Below, in pieces: positions 47,288 to 57,730 of a stretch of 64,000 nt of DNA. Origin of the DNA: Gyromitra esculenta (Eukaryota > Ascomycota > Pezizomycetes > Pezizales > Discinaceae). How positions within the stretch are numbered: the first letter of the stretch is position 1; each line of letters begins with the position of its first letter. The stretch is from NCBI GenBank assembly GCA_038503075.1, contig JBCAML010000001.1, positions 1,860,001-1,924,000 on the forward strand. Reading direction: 5' to 3'. The notes below the pieces were generated by a model. The model was not told where the DNA came from. It did no database searches and saw only the letters and a list, made by a program, of their open reading frames with translations. The position numbers and the translations under genes were made by a program.

Positions 47288-48348
47288 ATGTCGGCCCGCG
47301 CTTTGACTTGGGGATTGTGCTGCCAGTTAAGGCACGGTATTGGTGGTGGGGTTAGATTTCCACAGCTTTTCGCGATAAGAGCCGCATCAACATCATCACC
47401 CTCATCGGGTGAGACATCCACTGAGGCCTCTGCTGAAATCTCCATCAAATCCCCAGCAGAGGCTGATGTTCCCAGACCTACAAAGCGAAATGTATACAAT
47501 CCGCCAGCAGTGCCGATATCTCCACTTATGGATCCGAATAAATATGTCAAAATATCTCGCCGATACACGAAAGTTCCACGGCCAAAGGGGAATGAACCAT
47601 TATCAGCTATGGAAGAGGCCCTAAAAACCAATCCGTATGGTTGGGATTCCCCCCTACAGGTATTTTATATTCACAAATGTGTAGCGCTAACTAGGCCACT
47701 TATACAGCAAGAATTCTAGCAACGGACGTCCGGAACGAGGTTGACTTTCACCGAAGACTCCCATCATGGCTTTTAATCCGCTTCATAATGCTACGACATC
47801 CCGAAACAAACGAAACCTATCTTATCCCTGACCGAATCCGAAGTGGTACGGATAAAAGAGAAACCTTGGCCCAAGGCCGGTGGGCTATCTCCAACAACCA
47901 ATTGATGGATGCACTCGGGAGCGGCAAGCGATGGCAGAAACTTGTAGGGGGTCATAATATTGATTCCAGAGGTATGATCTGGAAGAAAGATATGGCAGGA
48001 CATGTTCTGAAACTTCTCCGGGAACGGGTTTGCGTGGAAATGGAAAAGATTGTGTGGAGAGATGTTGTGGAAATGCCATGGGATCATGGCCTTGTCGGCT
48101 GTGTGTTGGATTGGGGCATACGAGAAGAAAGAAGTGAGGAGAAACACGAGTGTTTAGTTTCTGTGAAGGGAAAAGCAACACCACTACATCATATGAGGAC
48201 ACTTCTGGGGGATGAGATGGCTGTGGAACTTCAGGCGAAAATGAAGATTCCAGAGGAGGTCGTGAGGACAGGGTTGCTAGTACACGAGAGGACGTTAAGC
48301 GCGCAAATGTGGTTGATGAAAATAAGATCTTACTTATGTATCTGGTGA
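47288..48348 (+). CDS. conserved fungal protein, probably mitochondrial, unknown function
   Basis: Predicted 330 aa, exons 47288-47639 and 47708-48348. The GTTGGG donor inside a Gly codon and the TACAG acceptor rebuild NPYARILATDVRNEVDFHRRLPSWLLIRF. This resembles a block (NPYA..LATPVR..RLPS.FL..F) I recall from uncharacterised ascomycete proteins; a simpler GTATTT donor at 47661 gives a stop. The N-terminus, MSARALTWGLCCQLRHGIGGGVRF.., is basic and hydrophobic without acids, fitting a mitochondrial presequence. A low-complexity Ser/Thr/Ala/Glu linker follows. The C-terminal part (HPETNETYLIPDRIRS, GRWAISNNQLMDALGSGKRW, MIWKKDMAGHVLKLLRERV) looks like a folded, possibly RNA-binding domain. 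No function is assigned. It is divergent from the flavin reductase-like gene. Confidence 0.75.
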
Positions 48349-49192
48349 GTTCGAGGCCAGACACATTATGTAGTCGCACTTTCAATTGTCACTCCAATCA
48401 CAACGGTTTTGGATAAGGTACGATATATAGAGACGACAATTTACTCGAGTGACAACTTAATGCAAACTCTTGACGGCCAGATAGAGAGTTGTTTCATTAA
48501 ATGGTGACCTCTCGCCCCTAATATCACCCAAATCTATACAAATCTATGCAAACGCAATTTAAATCTCACCTCTTTATTTTCCTATATGATAAATTTTAAT
48601 GTAGATCCTTCCAACTGTTATAATAAGATTAGTTTTCTCTACGGTATTCCAATAAAACCATCACTGTCCTTAGTTACCGCACTAGCTTCACACATGCCCT
48701 ACCCTCTTTACTCATGTGTCAACAGGGGTTTGAGCACCTACATCACTGAAACAATACATACCATACTACAACATAACCTTGCGGCCGAGCAGAATCCAGA
48801 CACAATCGTTAGATGTCCTTGGGCATAGGTATATATATACAGTACAATCGCCCTATAAGAATACGGTTGGTTCCGAAAATCATATTCTTATAAAAGAGTT
48901 ATTCTTATATGAAAAGCAGGCCACACTCAAATTTACCCCTGTCAGGACTGGATTCAGCATTCTTATAAGGCGAGTATTCTTATAGTTAGTATTCTTATAG
49001 GGCGATTGTACTGTATAGGTTGCTGATGACCTCGATATAATAAAACAGGCTATTAAGAAGTTGATGGGAGGGAGATTTGATAATTAGAAATATTCCAGAA
49101 AATCCAAATCAGAGTGAGATTACTACGTTATTTTGAGCGCTTTAAAGATATTTTGTAAATCAGCCTGATATTGAGATGTTATTTTAATATTT
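48349..49192. other. intergenic with a Pogo-like MITE
   Basis: AT-rich DNA containing the 174-bp element at 48840-49013. No gene is seen. Confidence 0.5.
48840..49013. repeat. 174-bp Pogo/Fot1-like MITE with perfect ends
   Basis: The left end CAGTACAATCGCCCTATAAG and the right end (..CTTATAGGGCGATTGTACTG) are exact complements over at least 24 bp. TA lies on both sides (48838-48839 and 49014-49015). The CAGT...CTATAAGAATA pattern resembles Pogo/Fot1-type transposon ends. ATTCTTATA recurs several times inside near the right end. The perfect ends suggest recent insertion. Confidence 0.85.
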
Positions 49193-50155
49193 TTACTGAT
49201 TGAAATCGTATGAGTTTACGGTACTTGTGCCTCTATACGAAAACTTCACCGAGACAACAATCTCCGCACTATTCGACTTTTCTGCAATTATTATGATTTG
49301 CTGCCAATCTCGCTTATCTTCTAGACCAACCACGTATATCTTGCCGTCAATCTCAGCTTCGATATTCTTAATAACCTTATGCATCCCCAGGCTAAACTTC
49401 TCGCGAAATTTACGTGTAAAACCCTTCAAGGAAACGATATCCGCGGGGTAGATGAACTTGATCCTGTTGGAACCAGTGAGAGGTGCTTGGAAAACTAATT
49501 TGGGCGTTATCGAGTCGGTTCCAGGTAACTCTAGAATAAGGGAAGGCTCACTAAAGGGAGAATATTCCCTCTCCTGCTTGGTTTTCCTCTGGCTTTCCTC
49601 TCCTTCCCCTGTTTCTCCTCCATCTTCACCTATATTTGTATTCCCGGATTCGTTCTCTGATGTCACCTCCGTCTCCTGCACTTCCTCTTCGGCTTCGGTC
49701 GATTCCTCACCTTCCTCAGGCTTTGTTTTTTAATCACCGTCTGTCTCGTCTGCCTCTTAGAACGGGAAGCCATCCTCCCTCTCTCCGCCCCTGCCGCTGT
49801 CCCAACAAGCGACCTCATAAACTTTTTGATCCTAGCCTCATAGCTATTTAATTGTATTCTCTCAAGGTCGAAACTTCGTATCGAAATGTACCGGGACCTA
49901 CATGTTCGGACTCACCTCAAAATCCCATATCCTGCACTTTTCTACGCCCCAGTATCGCTCACCGATTCCACTATCAAGATAGTCATCGAGCCAATCCTCC
50001 CAAGCTTTCCCATACTAGCTAAGTCCTCCAAGGCCGATCGAATTTTCTGGATCTTTTAGGTCTGCCTTCACTTCTGCGACTAGAAGGGCCCATTCATCTT
50101 GAGGAAATCTTCCTTCGATGCGTAATTCTCTAAAATCTCTCGATTTTGGCGCCAT
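49193..50155 (-). pseudogene. decayed gene of unknown family
   Basis: Several minus-strand blocks look like one broken gene. An ATG at 50155 begins MAPKSRDFRELRIEGRFPQD.. and reads well for 46 codons to a TAG at 50017-50015. It continues in frame (YGKAWEDWLDDYLDSGIGERYWG..) to a GTGAGT donor at 49915. After a TAG acceptor near 49844 the frame YEARIKKFMRSLVGTAAG..MASRSKRQTRQTVIKK runs to a six-A run (49731-49726). There a one-base shift is needed to reach KPEEGEESTEAEEEVQETEV.. and the long frame 49681-49193. The intron phase also does not join cleanly. I do not recognise the family. The acidic middle and the C-terminal VKFSYRG domain look selected in the past. CAG to TAG change is a possible cause of the stop. 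Confidence 0.6.
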
Positions 50156-51088
50156 TATATAGGGTTATGGTGTAATGCGGCGAGGGGAGATAGCAGAAAG
50201 ACCTCAGCAAACAGAATGGGCGTTGTTTCAAAGTAACCAGAACGCACTAGTGTTCCCGTTGTAATTCACAAGGTCACATACAGTCACTCGACCAGTAATG
50301 GTCCTAGAGCCAAGCTTTAGAATAATGCGGCTTGAAAAAACCTCACTTACTTTATATGATTGCGCGTACCGATCATCTACATTAGACCATAATATAGAGA
50401 TAAACATACGTGGGAGCTGTCATTGTAGCGAGTTATTGCATGTATTTGAGCCAAAGAATAATTTACGAGGTGCTTTTGTTTCGTTGTAACCTTGTCAGAT
50501 GCCCTACACAAACGCACTAGCTGGACCATTTTTCATTGACTGCGGTTCTAGGCATTTACTTCATCAAAAGGACATCATATTATATACCTATATCGTTTTA
50601 TATAGTAAGGTATGAAGGCGCTAGGTAATCCTAGCCTAACCTAGGCAGCCTTAGGTGATATGTAGTTAGTTGAATGCTTCTGTTGAAGGTATTTCTTGGA
50701 TGATAAACGCAAGCATAAGCAAGAGGGAAACGAAAGGCGAGGGAAGGCTGTAGCTAATAGGAGAGAGAAATAAACTCGAGAGTGAGGAAACTCTAGTAAG
50801 GATGGTTACTACTGAATGCACCAAACCGTTTGAAACTCAGACATGACTATGGTAATTAGTAAAGAAAAGCTCCGATTAAAACGATCCGCGAACTTCATAT
50901 CAAGAGCCCGTGTGAAATACATGGGGTATGCAGCAGTAACACGGCTGATCAGCAAGACATTCCTGGGTTTCAGCGCGGCGTAACGCACGTGAGCGACCTT
51001 GAACGGCAGCCGCCTCGGACGACAACGGCGACGACTCCTGTTAAGAATACATTCGTAAACCCCGGTACTCTTTACTTCGTAATTCACA
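50156..51088. other. intergenic, no gene recognised
   Basis: Upstream flank of the decayed gene and promoter of the lipase. Several CCTAGG-like palindromes lie near 50630-50655. No coding stretch is supported. Confidence 0.45.
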
Positions 51089-52276
51089 ATGACTACAACA
51101 GAAGAATCAACTAGACGTCTTAGCGATGGACTTGAGGTTTACACGAAGGTCTGGAAGGTCAGTATCACAAACCGATAGCTTCGTTAAAGCATCTCAACTA
51201 ACCAGCGAGCTACACAGACTACCACATCTGAGCCCGTTGCCCATGTTTTCCTCCTCCATGGCTTCTCGGACCATTGTAAGCTCCCTGTGATAAAAATCGA
51301 AACTTAAAACTCAACTATGCTTAGGCAACGCGTACTACACATTTCCGGCGGCGCTCGCCTCTCGTGGGATTGAGGTCTTCTCCTTCGATCAACGCGGCTG
51401 GGGACGCTCCTCTCCTCTAAAAAGCCAACGAGGGCTTTCAGGCGGCACGCCTCAAATAATGGCTGATATCGATGAACTGCTCGCATCCCGTCTAGAAACG
51501 CGTCCCAATATACCCTGCTTTCTCGTTGGCCACTCTATGGGTGGTGGTATTGCCTTAACTTATGCACTTAAAGGTAGCCATAAGGATAGGCTTGCAGGAA
51601 CCATTGTGTGGAGTCCAATGCTCGAACTTAAGGATAAGCCTTTTGGACTTATAGTTAGCGCTGGTAGGCTTGGAGCCAAGTTTTTACCGAATAAGCAGAT
51701 GGTCCAGAAATTACCCCCTGCCAATATGAGCAGAGATCCAGTCGTTTGTGATGAATTCTCCAACGATCCGGTTCGTTAGTTCATTTAAATAAGTAAAATC
51801 GATACCAATTTGCTGACTAAAGAGTGAGAATTATAGCTAAACCACGATACTGGCACTCTAATCGGTATTTCAGATATGCTAACTCGGGGGCAAAACTTGT
51901 TAAGGCCGGAAATTAACGCTTGCTTTGCGCCGGATAAGCCCATCTTCGTTTTGCACGGATCCGGTGATAAGGTGATTTTTTCCCACAATCCTCTTAATTT
52001 TATCCATCTCTGACTTTCATAGGTCACGAGTCATGATGCCTCTAAAAAGTTCGTAGATAGCTTAAAAATCAAAGACAAAACTTTCGTCTCCTACGACGGA
52101 TGGTACCATAAACGTGCGCCTTCCCCCTCTATTTCTCACCAAGCTTGAATAAATCTGACTTTAATTGCGAGTATTTAGTGCATGCTGAGCCAGGAGAAGA
52201 TAAGACCAAGTTCGCAACTGATGTTTCAGACTGGATTCTCGTTAGGGCTATTGCGGGGACACCTGCAAAGCTTTGA
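51089..52276 (+). CDS. monoglyceride lipase-like serine hydrolase (YJU3 family)
   Basis: Predicted 302 aa in six exons: 51089-51157, 51206-51275, 51325-51770, 51837-51971, 52023-52113 and 52179-52276. The oxyanion region HVFLLHGFSDHC is followed by FSFDQRGWGRSS, the nucleophile elbow VGHSMGGGIAL (Ser about 117), the acid VLHGSGDKVTSHDAS (Asp about 239) and the base in WYHKLHAEPGED (His about 272, the H after KL). All three catalytic residues are intact. DPLNHDTGTLIGISDMLTRG is a family block assembled across the third intron. Yeast Yju3 and mammalian MGLL hydrolyse monoacylglycerols on lipid droplets and membranes, and this is the expected reaction. There is no signal peptide. Introns are small (48-65 bp), so most of the coding region is hidden from a simple frame search. 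Confidence 0.9.
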
Positions 52277-53896
52277 TAGAAAAATTTTCCTGATCATTTC
52301 GATAGCTCAGATAGTGTCAATAGAGAGAAGAACTGTAATGGATAGCTTGGCTGCGAATAAAAGTTACCGGAGATTGTAACCAGACAATTCGTTTCGTCTT
52401 ATAGCTATTTTAAATATCCTTGAGGCCCTTCAGTCGATTTGGGTCAGGTTTGCTTACGGCGCGTCAACGCTCGTTTAATTCAATTAAGTGAAACTACCGA
52501 AATCAGGAAATTCTAAACCAAACCCTTTCCTAGCACTGACCCATATGACTACACCTAACAACCTGCAAAACGCTCGAGATCTAGATCGAGGTAATTCGAC
52601 CGTTTGTAGCCCTTAGTTCCAGTCCAAGGCATGATCTCCGCTCTCGGATTTAGGGTTATTACTATGTAAATGGAGAAGCATATCCCCATAAGTTTTTGCA
52701 ACTAAATTATCGCTGCTTAATGTGCCCATACAATCATAGCATGTCACTCGCAGAGTTTGAAAGTTGTGTCGTAGGCGCAGAAAAGTGGCGATCACAGCAG
52801 CAACACACGACCTCCATATACCCTATGTTGTAATAATGAATAGATATGTGATATTGAGTGTCCAGTAAAGTAGAGAAGAGGAAACAGAATAGACGAGCGG
52901 GAATAGAGCTCCATATATATACTTTTTTTTTTTGTTAAATCATTGTTTCATTGTTTTGCTCCATATATATATACTCCCTATGGAGTCATATATAACCAGG
53001 TTTATGGGGGCTCTTTGGGTGCCGAATAGATCGGCCCGAGAAACCCCCATTAGCAGTTTAGACTATTGACCGAACAGACTTCGGTATCCCAAATAGTGAC
53101 GTACCAATGAAACACTAGGAAGCCTATGGATATATACCATATATCCAGCACCCTAGTTTATACTATCCTTCTATCACTAGGTGACACGGGATTATGGTTG
53201 AACGTTGTGTGGCTGCATGTTGGTCAGTCCACTGCAGAACCGGCAGCCGGATGCAGACAAACGAAAGAATATTTATCTAAGATCGAATCTCGGGCCACAT
53301 TAACACCAAAATTTAACTGGCCTAATATGGATGGGTTGAGTTGCTGCTGTCACAGAATGCTCCTTCGGGGTGCTTGATCTAATGTAGAATCGGATGTAAT
53401 GAGCAGAAGATGGACAGAATGGATGGTAGAGGTAGCAAAATGGTTTTAAAGAGAGAGAAAGACCCATAAGATTGTTATGTACCCCCTATATACAGACCGT
53501 ACCTATTATACTTCGCAACCGAAAAGAGTTCGAATGGAGACGAGAATAGGCAAACTATTACCATTCGTCGAGCCAGTGGCTCAGCAAGATTAGTATTGAG
53601 TACTATTCGTACCACATGTATTTATCTACTTCTTATTTCATTCAGCACACTCCTATCTATACTAAGGCTTTAGAACTTATAAAGTAATAATCGGCAGTCA
53701 CGTTTATCTCTGGGTGGTCGGCGAAATAATATAGCACTCATCCCCTTAAAAATAAAAAAGCCCCGAGCTCCCCATACTAGCTCTCCATCCCTTCAAAGCA
53801 CCCAACCCTTCCTTTTCTCAAAAAACATCCTCGAACCTCCCCTTGAGCACCGGCGAATCAGGTGCATTGATTCAACCGCTGTTGTAATATCCGAAT
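52277..53896. other. intergenic, no gene recognised
   Basis: About 1.6 kb. A directly repeated GCTCCATATATATA at 52909-52922 and 52960-52974 flanks a T-rich tract. The last 150 bp is a C/T-rich leader typical of strongly transcribed fungal genes, preceding the secreted protein at 53897. Confidence 0.5.
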
Positions 53897-54379
53897 ATGC
53901 AATCTCTCAAGGTTTCCCTCCTTCTCGTCCTCTCTCTGTTCAGCTTCGTCCACTCAATCCCAGCCGTCAAATTTCCCGATGGTGATATCTACACGAATAT
54001 TACTGGACTTAAACGTTCCACTCCTACTGGTGCAGATGCTTATCGCTGTGAAACCAGTAGTGGCTCTCCCTTGAGCCAGGATGTCATCAACACTGTGGCA
54101 ATCCTTAAAGGCCGTGGTTTCAATCGATGTCAGCAAACAAACACCATCGGAACCCAGTGCAAACAGTTGAAGTCTCTCGGCACTGCTAGTGTTGGTATTT
54201 GTGCTATCCCTGGCCAATGGATCGAGTGCCTCAAGGTTGCGGTGGTGGTGAATAACCTCGTTAGTAGATGCCAGTCTCTTGTCAATGGCCAGTGGAAAAT
54301 TGGTGGATATGTTATCGTTGAGCATCCAACCAAGCCAGAGAGTGCAAAAATTATTGTCTATAACAGCAAGAATAGCTAG
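53897..54379 (+). CDS. small secreted cysteine protein, effector candidate
   Basis: An intronless 160-aa protein with the signal peptide MQSLKVSLLLVLSLFSFVHSIPA. An LKRS site near residue 40 could be a Kex2-like cleavage point. The mature part has six Cys: YRCETS, NRCQQT, TQCKQL, GICAIP, IECLKV and SRCQSL. The pattern GSPLSQDVINTVAILKGRGF..C...C..L.S..TASVGIC..PG..IEC is shared by a group of uncharacterised ascomycete secreted proteins and is loosely like the Hce2/Ecp2 plan. The C-terminal strand GGYVIVEHP..AKIIVYNS completes it. A distant resemblance to the 33.3-kb protein is noted. The pyrimidine-rich leader suggests high expression. No enzymatic motif is seen, and the target is unknown. 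Confidence 0.85.
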   Translation: MQSLKVSLLLVLSLFSFVHSIPAVKFPDGDIYTNITGLKRSTPTGADAYRCETSSGSPLSQDVINTVAILKGRGFNRCQQTNTIGTQCKQLKSLGTASVGICAIPGQWIECLKVAVVVNNLVSRCQSLVNGQWKIGGYVIVEHPTKPESAKIIVYNSKNS

Positions 54380-54743
54380 TCGTGTATTAAAGCAGTTTCT
54401 TGAGTAATTCCCCGAGAAACCCATGCTATATACATGTAAGTGTGGTGAGTACGCCACCATGTTTTCTTGGGTGAAACCTTGGCTTTGGAATCGGCAACCG
54501 GTAGGAATAGCTGTGATGCGCCAACCAAATATAATACCTATAATTATATCCAATCTATAGACATGTTTCACCAAAGAATATGATTGTCCATGGTTCAGTA
54601 ATTTCCAATTATAGGCAAAGTTGCGAGGATACCCTGGCCCTAACCCTAACAGTGCTAAAGACATCTCTTTAGGTTTCAGCTAGCCCTAAAAGCTTCAGCT
54701 AGCAGAACAGTACCTACAACGGTATCAGGAACCAAACATCGAA
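54380..54743. other. intergenic, secreted protein to F-box gene
   Basis: Contains TACATGTA at 54431-54438 and a two-unit telomere-like CCCTAACCCTAA at 54638-54649. No gene is seen. Confidence 0.5.
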
Positions 54744-56567
54744 ATGTTACATACGAATGACCCCTTGGCGGTTCTGGGCGATCTCGAGGTAGATTTAATA
54801 CTCGGTTTCCTCTCCGCACACGAGACTATCATTATTCGTGGAGTATCAACATTGTGGAAAGCACGTGTTGATTTCCGCCTCACCAGCGGTGCCATTCGCC
54901 GGCATTACCCTACGGCAGAAGAAACAAAAACTATTTACCGTACCAGGGCTGAAGAAGCTCTGGCATTTAGGAGAGTTGGTACGATTATCCTAGTTCTATT
55001 TGAGGATACTATGAGGGCTGACGATGACTAGCTTATCGATATGAAACACGCGCAGAACCAAGCATGGCACGAGTTATTCGGAACTCACACCACAAAGCGC
55101 CTTGGTGCTTTTGCAACAATCATATCGTAAGAACTGATGCTGATAGAGAGTGGCTCTATATTCAACGAATGTTTGATCCTCAGGATCCTCAGCGCCAATA
55201 CTTTCCAATTAGAAATTTAAACATCATGAGCCTTCCTCCCCTCAAAGGCAAATCACGCATCGGCCTAGCTCTGAGAGTTCAGTGGGCTACTGGAAGCGAT
55301 ATGAGTGAGGTTATTGTCTTGCATGTGGGGGTAGACAGTAATTTAGTTTCTTATGTCCCACAGAACGACAGTCATCCTAGATGGTGAGTAAATTCGACAT
55401 TCTCATTAATTTTATTAGGAGAAAATAAATACTTTCTGCTTTAATGGATATTTTCTGATACACCCTATTTGCAGGACTCTCGCGATATCATTAGCCAACG
55501 GTCAAGTTGTTTGGTGTCACAAGGCCCAAATAGCGGCTGATAGTATTTACCAAAACAATTACCGTTATTGGAGTATTCCCCTATCAAAAGGTTCTCCTGC
55601 ATCAGTGGGCCATGGGAGCGCCTGCGTTGTGGATCTTGGAGGGAACTTGACAGTTTTGGACCTCGCCACAGGGCAACAGAAAGCCTGGGCACAACTCTCA
55701 GACCATAGATTCAAAAGTTTTTCATCGAGGAGTCAAAATCGAGACTATAATTTGACTGCTCATCCTACCATGGAACTCTGCTTTGCCATCATGCCATGTG
55801 CATTGTTTGTGTTCTCGACGAAAACCGCGCAATTAATCAAAACATTTGAATTTGATAATTATCTGCCTGAGCAACGCTGGTCTTGGACGAAACTCCACTT
55901 CGCAAAGAGACCAACCACAGAAGGCGGGAGTGAGAGGGTTTGGCTTTTATGTGATGCTTGGAATTTTGCTGGGCAAACGTGGATGCATGGGCCAATATCC
56001 GCTGAAGCAGTTGTTACCTACGAGATTGACTTGGAAAAATTGGAACTTGTCCAAGTAGCAGTTTGGAAGATGGGACATCATGGAACAAGGTTATGGACTG
56101 TCGAAAATTCACAGTCTTTACAGCGTGATGACGTCGATGGGCTTCCCTACGATTTCGCCGGCATTCACTTAAGATTCCTAAACCCTGTGACTGAGAGAGG
56201 CTGTATATGCATCGGACTTCGTCATGCTAGCGGTCGGAAATTCCAGATGTGGGCAGTCAAGTTCAGTCAAACTGGGGTCGTGATTCCGGACCCGGGCAGC
56301 GGCAAACACCCTCATATTGTCTATGCAGTTGAATGCTATCAGCATATCACCCTACCAGGTAAGAAGTTGAAAAAGAACAGTGGGAAGGGTAGACGAGAGG
56401 GGAAAGATACGGAGGGAAATGAGGCACATACTCCTCAGCATAAGAAGAGAAGGGAGTTTATCTTTGATAGCCTTCCGATACTCACAGATTCATATTTTTC
56501 GGAGGATTACATGGCATTTGCTACTGGGAGTGAGATTTATTTTTTTGGATTTATACCGCGGTGGTGA
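54744..56567 (+). CDS. F-box protein with WD/propeller-like C-terminus
   Basis: Predicted 559 aa, exons 54744-54978, 55032-55383 and 55475-56567, all joined in phase. Residues about 6-45 (DPLAVLGDLEVDLILGFLSAHETIIIRGVSTLWKARV) form an F-box, which would bind Skp1 and bring substrates to an SCF ubiquitin ligase. The rest has repeated beta-strand motifs suggestive of a propeller: LAISLANGQVVWCH, ACVVDLGGNLTVLDLATGQQKAW, ALFVFSTKTAQLIKTF and MAFATGSEIYFFGF. Similar F-box/WD-like proteins are numerous in filamentous ascomycetes with unknown targets. A Lys/Arg/Gly-rich insert (KKLKKNSGKGRREGKD) near residue 490 interrupts the last strands. The start is the only ATG that includes the full F-box. 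Confidence 0.82.
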
Positions 56568-57410
56568 TGTATATATCCGCAATATAATTTTCTAGAGCTC
56601 GAAAGATATCGGCACTATGCATTTGGGGCTGAAATATAGCTAGCAATAGGTTCTAGGGGTTTGTCACTTTATCCCACGGTATTTCTTAAAACGCTTACTT
56701 TCACAAGCATTTTTCGAGAAAAAGGTAGCCAAAATATACTCTTGATATCAGCGAGCCAGCTAGTATATTTTATATCCTTAAATTACCGAATCTAAACAAC
56801 TCCCAGAATTCAGGTAATCATATCCAAAAATAACACAAGCTTTTTCCAGAAACCTGAGAAATTGAAATGAGGAATCTAGGGGTTTTTTTTGAGAAGGTGA
56901 AACGTTTCCAGACTGGGAATCATGATAGACAAAACTGTAACCTTCAATTCTAATGGCGAGATCTAGACGTTATAGTTGGACTCTAGCCTATATAACTTGA
57001 GCCGACCCAAGGTTTACCCCTACTAACCAACCTGAATAGGCTAGTAAATATCACTGTAACCAAAACACCAAAACATAAAATTTTCACGTATTGAAATATC
57101 TACTTAGGTGAGGCTTAGAACTTGCAAGAAATTTATAGCTGCCATGGCCTACCTTTGTCAACTCCAAGAGGAGAGGATAGCTTAAACTGAAGCTAGACCA
57201 AACACGAACAGCGAAGGGTAGCACCAATGACTTCCTTCTAAGCTTTCTTCCTCCTTAAAGTAATAAACAAAGCCTAATAATTTTGCTTCCACAAACCCAT
57301 ATCCGTATGACCTATAGACCATCAACTTGTTTGTTGTAACCTTCTAAAAGCCTGTCACCATTGCCGAATGACTACCAGCCCATCGACAGTGGTCCAAGCC
57401 AGACCGACCA
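56568..57410. other. intergenic between convergent genes
   Basis: 3' flanks of the F-box gene (+) and the small Cys-rich gene (-). AT-rich; nothing is recognised. Confidence 0.5.
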
Positions 57411-57730
57411 TCAATCGAAAATCTGAGGCAAGATTGTCAGTAACTCTTTCAAAAATCAGGAATAAAACTACTACATACCACTTTCTCAGCTTCGTGCACC
57501 CCGTACGAGTTGGTTCTACCGCGCCAAGCACCATTAGCAAGACGGCAGTAATACTTGCAATTGTATTCACAATTTTTTTTCCTACATGTGCAGCCATTAC
57601 AGAAACCATCTGCCTCGGTAGCATCGTAGTACACTACATGGTTAGGGTCACCTGGTTTGCAGCCGCGCCAGCTTTCTAGTAGGATGCCTACGTGGCCGCA
57701 GGTATAGGTAGTAGTTTGGCGGAAACACAT
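57411..57730 (-). CDS. 87-aa cysteine-rich protein, possible metal-binding
   Basis: The ATG at 57730 (context ACAAAATG) starts MCFRQTTTYTCGHVGILLES. The frame contains ten Cys and two early His in CGHVG, CKPGDPNH, FCNGCTCRKKNCEYNCKYYC. The exon (57730-57479) ends at a GTATGT donor. A 56-bp intron leads to a tiny last exon, 57422-57411, coding IFD and a stop. The MC.R..T.YTCGH start is shared by many short, uncharacterised fungal proteins thought to coordinate zinc. No signal peptide is seen with this start. An in-frame upstream ATG at 57784 would add 18 residues. The function is unknown. Confidence 0.7.

Noticed and set aside
54638..54649. Telomere-like CCCTAACCCTAA (also AAGGGTTAGGGTC at 108-120)
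   Set aside because: Only two units at each place, not at a sequence end and without subtelomeric features. Too short to call an interstitial telomere.
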